A DNA stretch of 6,895 nt from Spirochaetota bacterium (lineage in GTDB: Bacteria; Spirochaetota; GWE2-31-10; MWDO01): the NCBI GenBank assembly GCA_017998755.1, contig JAGOCL010000131.1, forward strand, positions 1 to 6,895. The letters are read 5' to 3'. Each line of letters opens with the position of its first letter. Position 1 is the stretch's first letter. Below are positions 1 through 5,741 of the stretch, in pieces. The notes under the pieces are model-generated. The model saw only the letters and a program-made list of their open reading frames with translations, ran no database searches and had not been told where the DNA came from. The position numbers and the translations under genes are program-made.

Positions 1-1950
1 CCCAAGACCGGCGCGGCTAATTTTTTTAACGAACTGTTATTACCCGACGGAACCGTTTTAAAAACTTTCTTTATTTGGTTATCGCTAGCGGTCTCAATTA
101 TTACTTTTTGTATTTTCTTTATCTTAGTAATAAACATTTTCTTTAAAGGTAAAATTTCGATAATACTAAAACAAATCATTTTATTATCTCCAATATTCGC
201 TTTTTCGATAATATTTTTGTCTAAGGGGTTAATGACCGAATCAATAAAAGTTATTCAAAAAGAGTCGCATGACAAATTCTCGACTATTGCAAGCTCCGCT
301 ACCGCCTTAATAGACGGCGATCTTATAAAAAAAATAAACAGGCCAAATGACGCCGATTCGGACGCTCATCGCAAGATTTTAGAGATTATGATGAAAATTT
401 TAAATAACAGAAAAGACGATTGGAATATCGATTTATATTCGTATTTTTACACGGTAAAAGACGGAATATTTTACGTTTCGAGCGATACCGGCGGGGATTT
501 TATTTACCCTTATAAAACTCAAAAAGCTCACCAAGAAGCATATAAAAACGGGACTATTCAAACTATCGAATACAGCGACGAAACAGGTTTGTGGATAAGC
601 GGCGTTTCTCCGATTTACGATTCGAACGGTAGAATTGTCGCCGTTTATGAGGTTACAAAAGAATTGAAAACCCTCAAAGAAATTCGTGGGATATTCTACA
701 ACAAAATTATAAAAGGTATTATAATCGCTTTATTATTTGTTATATTGGCAATTTTCTTTTTTTCATTTATATCTTTACGATCTTTAAATAAAATCGGAAT
801 AATTCTATCAGAAATAGCTAATAAAAAGTACGATACGGAATTAAAAATCGGCTCAAAAGACGAAATATCTGATTTTGCAGACAATGTAAATTTAATGAGA
901 ATTGAACTAAAAAAATATATAAGCAGTCTGAAAAATATATTGTCAATATTGGAAAACATAAGTATAGACGGTAGAGATAACGGAAAAGTTTTGACGACTA
1001 ATCTTGAAGAAACCTCGCTTGCCGCTAACGAATTATTTTCGGGAATGAAGGCAATAAATTCAAAAACCGGAGAAATTAATGCTCAAGTCGACGTATTTTA
1101 CGATATTGTTAAGGATTTAAAGAAAACTATATCTAAACTGAACAGCGCGACTGAAAATCAATCTACAGCTCTTAAAGAATCGTCGACTATGGTTCAAAAC
1201 AGCTTGAATTCTATCGAAAAAGTCGCTCTATCCTCGTCGAAACAACGCGAAACCATATCAAATCTGGTAAATGTCGCAAAAAAAAGTTCGGAAGATATGG
1301 ATAATACTCTTAATTCAATATACGATATTATCAAACAGGCGGAATCAATATCCGGAATGATAGAAGTAATAAACGGCATCGCCGATACCACGTCGTTATT
1401 GGCTATGAACGCCGCTATCGAAGCCGCGCACGCCGGAGATGTGGGCAAAGGTTTTGCGGTCGTCGCCGAAGAGGTAAGAAGACTGGCGGACGCTACTTTT
1501 GAGAATTCCAAGTCTATGTCGGTTTATCTCAACTCGATTCAAGACAAGATAAAAGAAACCGAACTAATAACTCTCGCCGCTAATCAATCTACCGATAGTT
1601 TGATAAGCTTTATTATGGGCATTACGGACGAAATAAACTCGATTTTGCAAACAATTCAAAATGTAGCTGAAAATAATAAAGCTATATCTGATAAATTGGA
1701 TAATTTGAACATCATTTCGACAGAAGTATCTAAATTTTCTCATGATATTGAATCGGGTTATAACAAAATAGACGCTACGGTCGATATAGTTCGACGAGCG
1801 TCGCTAGAAAACGAAGCTTCTGTAACCGAGATTACTAAAAGAATTGAACAGATTACTCATCACATCGAAGATTTATCTCATATTGGAGAGAAAAATTCTG
1901 AAAATATACTATTAATAGAGAATGAATTAAAAAAAAATAAGGATTTATAA
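1..1950 (+). CDS. Methyl-accepting chemotaxis protein, Cache-like sensor, 5' end beyond the window
   Basis: This is a transmembrane chemoreceptor that should pass ligand binding outside the membrane to CheA/CheW inside. The frame is open from base 1, giving 649 visible residues; numbers count from there. Hydrophobic segments lie at about 22-48 and 59-75, joined by a short lysine-bearing loop. A Cache/PAS-like sensor follows at about 93-222, ending in a WISGVSPIYDSNGRIVAVYEV stretch typical of such folds. Next come a third membrane segment (about 237-260), a HAMP-like region (about 260-307, with a KDEISDF motif) and a long coiled-coil signalling domain. The hairpin tip is centred on N470-AAIEAAHAGD, followed by GKGFAVVAEEVRRLAD. 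No C-terminal NWETF-type pentapeptide is present for CheR/CheB docking. The TTG at 217 and ATG at 232 are poor starts: neither has a well-placed ribosome binding site, and starting there removes the membrane segment needed to export the sensor. The family call is very sure; the ligand is unknown. Confidence 0.93.
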   Translation, partial: PKTGAANFFNELLLPDGTVLKTFFIWLSLAVSIITFCIFFILVINIFFKGKISIILKQIILLSPIFAFSIIFLSKGLMTESIKVIQKESHDKFSTIASSATALIDGDLIKKINRPNDADSDAHRKILEIMMKILNNRKDDWNIDLYSYFYTVKDGIFYVSSDTGGDFIYPYKTQKAHQEAYKNGTIQTIEYSDETGLWISGVSPIYDSNGRIVAVYEVTKELKTLKEIRGIFYNKIIKGIIIALLFVILAIFFFSFISLRSLNKIGIILSEIANKKYDTELKIGSKDEISDFADNVNLMRIELKKYISSLKNILSILENISIDGRDNGKVLTTNLEETSLAANELFSGMKAINSKTGEINAQVDVFYDIVKDLKKTISKLNSATENQSTALKESSTMVQNSLNSIEKVALSSSKQRETISNLVNVAKKSSEDMDNTLNSIYDIIKQAESISGMIEVINGIADTTSLLAMNAAIEAAHAGDVGKGFAVVAEEVRRLADATFENSKSMSVYLNSIQDKIKETELITLAANQSTDSLISFIMGITDEINSILQTIQNVAENNKAISDKLDNLNIISTEVSKFSHDIESGYNKIDATVDIVRRASLENEASVTEITKRIEQITHHIEDLSHIGEKNSENILLIENELKKNKDL

Positions 1951-1954
1951 TAAA

Positions 1955-1961
1955 AGAGAGG
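1955..1961 (+). promoter_or_regulatory. Ribosome binding site of the outer-membrane protein gene
   Basis: AGAGAGG lies five bases before the ATG at 1967, in the 16-base gap after the chemoreceptor stop codon. It fixes the start of the barrel protein and leaves no room for a separate promoter in the gap, which supports co-transcription with the receptor. Confidence 0.7.
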
Positions 1962-1966
1962 TTTGA

Positions 1967-3841
1967 ATGAAATATTTTTTTGCGTTACTGTTAATTTTGA
2001 TTACCATTTCTCCATTTTTCAGCGAAGACTTAACCGGCGACGATTACTCAAAGCTTAAAAACGAGATGGATAATATTAAAAAAGAGCTGAATATATTGAA
2101 AGAGAGAAACAATTGGTTCTCCTTTTTATTTGAAGGCTCGACAAAAGTTATCTGGGGTGTTAGTTTGTGGGCTGTTAACGGAGAACCTAAAAAAGCTCCG
2201 GTTTTAAATACAAAAATGCCTATTACTAACGGCTTTGATTTTGAGAACAACGTCAAATTCAAGATGAATCTAGGCAATCAGGTAGTTCACAACAGTTTGT
2301 CAAAAAGCGACGACGGCACCGAAATAATCTTTAAACTAAAATTTGAATCTCTGGGCGTATCGCAATTAATGCCGCGAGGAAGCTGGTATTTAGTCGACGC
2401 GACCGACGATACCGGTAAAAGAGTTTCGGTTTACTTTCCAAAATACGACAATAATGGAACAAACGTTTTATTTGGAAATATCCAGCTTGTTATAGATCAA
2501 GCGAGAGTTTCAAAAATAGCCGGAACAGGTTTCTTTTTTGATTACAGCGACATAACTCAAGTACATGAGTATTACGGAGTAAATCAAATGGTAGATACTA
2601 TGACGCTAAATCATAAATTCTTTAATAACGGTTATTTTGCCGATACGTCGATCGACGGCGAATATTCAAATTTATATTACTCGTTTGATATTAACAGCGT
2701 TCCGTACTTGAAAGGGGATAGTCAAGAATACCCCGCCGAAAGCGGAATATCCGAAGGAGTACAGTTATGGTCTAACGCGATGTTGCGCGAAAACCTTAAT
2801 GATTCAAGGTATAATCAACGTCCGCACGGATTCGCTATGGGGTACGAAGATAGAATTTCCAAGAACTTTGCTTTCTCGGTTTACGGCGGCGGGGCTTCAA
2901 AAGACGCTTTTGATCCTAAATTTTTTGAAGATTCAATTATAGATTACGGTTTTTTCTTGAGGGGTTCCATCAACATTTCTACTAATAAATTTAATTTTTA
3001 CCCTAAGTTGAGTCTAAGTTTTGCCTTTCAGACAAATACAACCGAAGATTACGATTACGGCTGGTCGACTTTCGCCGCCGGGCTCAATCTACCGCTAGAA
3101 TTCAATCTTCCTACCGGCGAGTCTGATAAATTCAAACTTGAATTTAACTATAACATTAATGCATTCTTTGCTCTAAGTCAAGTCGCTACGATGTTTTCAA
3201 TTTTCCCGGAACTAACGGTATTGGATAAAAAATTATTTTTCAAATTCCCTATTTTGTATTCATTCAAAAACGGAGTTAACGGTTTCCTTAGAGTCGGAAA
3301 CGATAGCGTTAAACAACTAGATCAACTTTATGAAAACCATGTTTTCTCTTTCAGTTTTATAGCGGGATTCGATTCAAGAAATCTTTTTGGAGATATTTTT
3401 AGATTAAAAGTATCAAACCAACTTCATTTTACCAATTTATACGTTTCTTTCAACGAAACATATTTTTACGAGATATTTAGAACGGAGTTTATAGCAGACA
3501 ATATTCCCGACGGCCCGACTTCAATGAATTTTTATCTGGAATTCGGTTACGGTTTTGCCCAAAACGCGCGTTTAATTGACTCTCAAACTAATTTGAAATA
3601 TCAATACGATTATGAAAAAGACGCGTGGGTCGACGTCCTTAACGGAGAAACGATGAAATGGAAAAAATTAAATCAAGGCAACGTATTAAGATTTGAAACC
3701 GGATTTATATTTGATATAATAAAAAATCTTCAAGTCGGATTTTCTGCAGAATCTCCATATCTACTGCTCAGCGCGATAAATCCGATTGGAGCTCAGCAGT
3801 CGTTTGGAGTATTCAAATTGTGGTCGGAAATAAAGTTTTAA
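1967..3841 (+). CDS. Putative outer-membrane beta-barrel protein (porin-like), family not recognised
   Basis: The product has 624 residues. Residues 1-19 form a classical signal peptide (MKYF, then a run of L and I, ending near PFFS before ED). No lipobox cysteine is present, and in fact no cysteine occurs anywhere in the protein. A short coiled coil follows, with L30, M34, I37, L41 and L44 in a 4-3-4-3 pattern. From about residue 55 the chain alternates polar and hydrophobic residues, is rich in aromatics, glycine and asparagine, and ends in FGVFKLWSEIKF. A terminal phenylalanine on an amphipathic last strand is the usual recognition signal for the BAM assembly machinery. A signal peptide, a short coiled coil and then a barrel is also the layout of some trimeric porins such as the OprP and DcaP types, but I see no residue-level match to them. 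The gene lies between a chemoreceptor and hflX, in the same direction. Outer-membrane location is likely; transport substrate and family are unknown. Confidence 0.82.
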   Translation: MKYFFALLLILITISPFFSEDLTGDDYSKLKNEMDNIKKELNILKERNNWFSFLFEGSTKVIWGVSLWAVNGEPKKAPVLNTKMPITNGFDFENNVKFKMNLGNQVVHNSLSKSDDGTEIIFKLKFESLGVSQLMPRGSWYLVDATDDTGKRVSVYFPKYDNNGTNVLFGNIQLVIDQARVSKIAGTGFFFDYSDITQVHEYYGVNQMVDTMTLNHKFFNNGYFADTSIDGEYSNLYYSFDINSVPYLKGDSQEYPAESGISEGVQLWSNAMLRENLNDSRYNQRPHGFAMGYEDRISKNFAFSVYGGGASKDAFDPKFFEDSIIDYGFFLRGSINISTNKFNFYPKLSLSFAFQTNTTEDYDYGWSTFAAGLNLPLEFNLPTGESDKFKLEFNYNINAFFALSQVATMFSIFPELTVLDKKLFFKFPILYSFKNGVNGFLRVGNDSVKQLDQLYENHVFSFSFIAGFDSRNLFGDIFRLKVSNQLHFTNLYVSFNETYFYEIFRTEFIADNIPDGPTSMNFYLEFGYGFAQNARLIDSQTNLKYQYDYEKDAWVDVLNGETMKWKKLNQGNVLRFETGFIFDIIKNLQVGFSAESPYLLLSAINPIGAQQSFGVFKLWSEIKF

Positions 3842-3842
3842 T

Positions 3843-4937
3843 ATGACTGAAAACAAATTTTATTTTACCGGCGAGAAAAACGTCGTTCTAGTAGGTATCA
3901 AACTTCCCGATGAGGATTCCGCAAAGATAAACTACTCTTTGGAAGAGCTAGCGCTTCTCGCTAAGACATTGGGATTATCCGTAAAAGATTCGTTTCTCCA
4001 AAATAAAGACAAAATTGAATCAAATTATTTTATAGGAAAAGGCAAACTCGAAGAAATCAAAGAATTCATCGATAATAACGATATAAATGCGATACTTTTT
4101 GATAGGGACTTATCCGGCGTTCAGGAAAGAAATATCGAAAAACTTTTAGGTAAACCGGTTTTTAGCAGAACCGAAATAATCTTAGATATTTTTAACAAGC
4201 GAGCGGTAACAAACGAAGCCAAACTTCAAGTCAAACTCGCGTCGTTAGAATACATGATTCCAAGATTACGAAACAGATGGGGTCACTTTTCGAGAGTCGA
4301 AGGGGGAATAGGACTGCGCGGGGGCGAAGGCGAAAAACAACTCGAGCTTGACAGAAGAATGGTAAAAGAAGACATTAATAAAATAAAGAAAAAATTGGCA
4401 AATGTGGATAAACAGGCGCAAAACAGAAGAAAGCGACGTCATAACGGCTCTCTGGTATCTATCGTCGGTTATACAAACGCAGGCAAATCTTCGCTGATGA
4501 ATCTCTTATCCAAATCCAATTTATTCGTCGAAGATATGCTGTTTGCGACGCTAGACTCTACCGTCAGAAAAGTTTATATCAACGATAATCTATCGATTTT
4601 ACTTAGCGATACGGTAGGGTTTATCAATAATCTTCCGCACAGTTTAGTAGCGTCTTTCAAATCGACTTTAGACGACGCGATTGACTCTAATCTTTTATTG
4701 CATGTAATAGACGCTTCATCCTCAAATATGCAAAATAATATTGCTTCGGTAGAGAAAGTACTTGAAGAAATATCGGCTAGTCATATTCCAACAATAAAGG
4801 TTTATAATAAAATTGATTTATTGGCAAATTTCGATAGCTCTCTTAACTCAAACGCCGACGGAGTCTATATATCCGTAAAAAATAAACTGGGAATTGCCGA
4901 ACTAAAAAGTAAAATCTCAGATTTTTTCAATAACTAA
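3843..4937 (+). CDS. hflX: GTPase HflX, ribosome-splitting factor
   Basis: HflX binds ribosomes and, with GTP, splits stalled 70S particles during heat or antibiotic stress; it acts in the cytoplasm. The product has 364 residues. The N-terminal HflX domain covers about 12-110 (FIGKGKLEEI and DRDLSGVQERNIEK are typical). The linker holds the family signature, here GGIGLRGGEGEKQLELDRR at 154-172, and a basic helical coil ending in RRKRR before residue 205. The G domain follows: P-loop GYTNAGKS at 209-216, switch-I TLDST at 236-240, DTVGF at 256-260, NKID at 322-325 and SVK at 344-346 in the place of the usual SAK/SAL. It is shorter than the roughly 420-residue E. coli and Bacillus proteins and stops about 18 residues after the G5 motif, so the small C-terminal domain seems absent. 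The ATG begins one base after the preceding stop codon, with only a distant, weak GGAA upstream, so translation probably depends on coupling to the barrel gene. Confidence 0.96.
   Translation: MTENKFYFTGEKNVVLVGIKLPDEDSAKINYSLEELALLAKTLGLSVKDSFLQNKDKIESNYFIGKGKLEEIKEFIDNNDINAILFDRDLSGVQERNIEKLLGKPVFSRTEIILDIFNKRAVTNEAKLQVKLASLEYMIPRLRNRWGHFSRVEGGIGLRGGEGEKQLELDRRMVKEDINKIKKKLANVDKQAQNRRKRRHNGSLVSIVGYTNAGKSSLMNLLSKSNLFVEDMLFATLDSTVRKVYINDNLSILLSDTVGFINNLPHSLVASFKSTLDDAIDSNLLLHVIDASSSNMQNNIASVEKVLEEISASHIPTIKVYNKIDLLANFDSSLNSNADGVYISVKNKLGIAELKSKISDFFNN
4911..4925. repeat. 15-base palindrome at the end of hflX
   Basis: AAAATCT and AGATTTT flank a single C, giving seven-base arms. In RNA, opening the innermost pair leaves a 6-bp stem with one G-C pair and a 3-base loop, followed by only two or three further U residues on the plus strand. 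It lies ten bases before the tail-to-tail stop codons, where a two-way terminator would be expected, but the stem is weak and it may be chance in an A/T-rich coding end. Confidence 0.4.
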
Positions 4938-4942
4938 CGTTA
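4935..4942. repeat. Palindrome TAACGTTA holding both convergent stop codons
   Basis: The first three bases are the TAA stop of hflX. The last three, read on the minus strand, are the TAA stop of the hydrolase gene. Only CG separates them. The palindrome is exact. It may simply follow from two TAA stops placed two bases apart, since only the central CG adds further symmetry. Confidence 0.9.
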
Positions 4943-5728
4943 CAAATCGTCAAGGTGAAATTGGTTTTTCCTAATGCTGACGGAAGTTTGAGGATAAAAC
5001 GGCCTGTCGTGTCCGGGAATTATCAAATTATCTACTTTTCTAAAAAAATCAACGCTTTTAAAATATTGTTCAAAATCCATGTGAGGCTCAAACATTCTAT
5101 CTTTATTTTCTTCTTTCAAAATAAATCTGTTGCTCACTGCGTCGCCGGAAATATAAAATTTCTTGTCTCTATAACTTACTTCAAAAGCGTAATGATAAAA
5201 TGTATGACCGAAAGCGGGTATTATTGATATAAATTCGGGAATATCGGGCAAATCTTCTATAAACGATATAGTTTGATTAAATCCAACCGCTTCTCTGCTC
5301 CAGTATTTTTTGATATAATTAACGGTGGATTGAGCTTCATGCTCGTCAAAAGAATTTTTATATCCCGGGCATCTTCTATGGAGAAATTCAAGCATATTTT
5401 CGCCGCTAAAAGCGACGTTGGCCATTTCTTCTGAAAAATTAAAGTCGTTTCGCGAAAATACGATACGAGCGTTAGTAAATAAACGATTACCGCCGATATG
5501 ATCGGGATGAATATGCGTATTAAAAACAAATTTTATATCCTCCGGGGTCAGATCAAAATGTTTTTTTAATTGAAAAACCAAATTTGCGTTATCCGACGGA
5601 GAGCCGGTATCAAATATCATCGCTCCGTATTTTTGATCTATCAAGATAAACGATAGACATTTTAGAACATAAATGGAACCGTTTTTCATTTCTGAAGGAA
5701 AATCTGTAAAAATGTACCCTAATCTCAA
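4940..5728 (-). CDS. Metallo-beta-lactamase-fold hydrolase, lactonase-like
   Basis: The product has 262 residues with no signal peptide, so it is probably cytoplasmic. It carries the two-metal site of the superfamily: H72-x-H74-x-D76-H77 (THIHPDHIGGN), H175 (PAFGHT), D196 (SGDAV) and H240 (PGHDRPF). D40 in IFDTG is the usual early aspartate of the fold. Spacing of the last three ligands (21 and 44 residues) nearly equals that of the AiiA-type N-acyl-homoserine lactonases (22 and 44). However, the stretch between the first motif and H175 is about 38 residues longer, and the AiiA catalytic tyrosine three residues after the aspartate is a serine (S199). Substrate is therefore open: a lactone, a thioester or another ester is possible. 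The start is TTG, chosen because AAGGAG lies seven bases before it and the frame then begins MRLGYIFTDFPSE. The gene follows recJ after 13 bases and is probably co-transcribed with it. Confidence 0.9.
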   Translation of the reverse strand: MRLGYIFTDFPSEMKNGSIYVLKCLSFILIDQKYGAMIFDTGSPSDNANLVFQLKKHFDLTPEDIKFVFNTHIHPDHIGGNRLFTNARIVFSRNDFNFSEEMANVAFSGENMLEFLHRRCPGYKNSFDEHEAQSTVNYIKKYWSREAVGFNQTISFIEDLPDIPEFISIIPAFGHTFYHYAFEVSYRDKKFYISGDAVSNRFILKEENKDRMFEPHMDFEQYFKSVDFFRKVDNLIIPGHDRPFYPQTSVSIRKNQFHLDDL

Positions 5729-5735
5729 ATATAAG

Positions 5736-5741
5736 CTCCTT
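5736..5741 (-). promoter_or_regulatory. Ribosome binding site of the hydrolase gene
   Basis: On the minus strand AAGGAG directly follows the TAG stop codon of recJ and is seven bases before the TTG start. It decides the unusual start codon. Ribosomes finishing recJ would stop on top of this site, which suggests translational coupling of the two genes. Confidence 0.8.

Noticed and set aside
696..959. Minus-strand open frame of 87 codons
   Set aside because: It lies wholly inside the chemoreceptor over the membrane and HAMP region; its hydrophobic look mirrors the A/T-rich coding strand, and no family features appear.
1194..1511. Minus-strand open frame of 105 codons
   Set aside because: It is antisense to the conserved chemoreceptor tip, whose codons explain the sequence fully; the serine- and alanine-rich product resembles nothing known.
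1156..1593. Repeated NQST residues at 386 and 528 of the chemoreceptor
   Set aside because: They lie in the two opposing helices but at unequal distances from the hairpin tip (about 90 and 52 residues), so they are not a symmetric duplication; such stretches are common in receptor coiled coils.
217..1950. Chemoreceptor starting at TTG 217 or ATG 232
   Set aside because: The same frame is open back to base 1 and encodes membrane segments. Neither codon has a properly spaced ribosome binding site (AAGGGG ends only three bases before 232), and a start there would leave the external sensor without the segment that exports it.
2044..2277. Minus-strand open frame of 77 codons
   Set aside because: It lies inside the barrel gene, has no ribosome binding site evident and no recognisable domain.
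2733..2745. CCGC-CGAAA-GCGG hairpin
   Set aside because: It has only four base pairs, no T-run after it, and sits in the middle of the barrel gene; chance is the best explanation.
4955..5227. Plus-strand open frame of 90 codons just after hflX
   Set aside because: It is antisense to the metal-binding C-terminal part of the hydrolase, which is clearly the real gene; the GTGAAATTGG start lies inside that gene and the product looks random.
5257..5529. Minus-strand open frame of 90 codons in another frame of the hydrolase gene
   Set aside because: It overlaps the HxHxDH-bearing part of the hydrolase in a different frame of the same strand and has no domain of its own.
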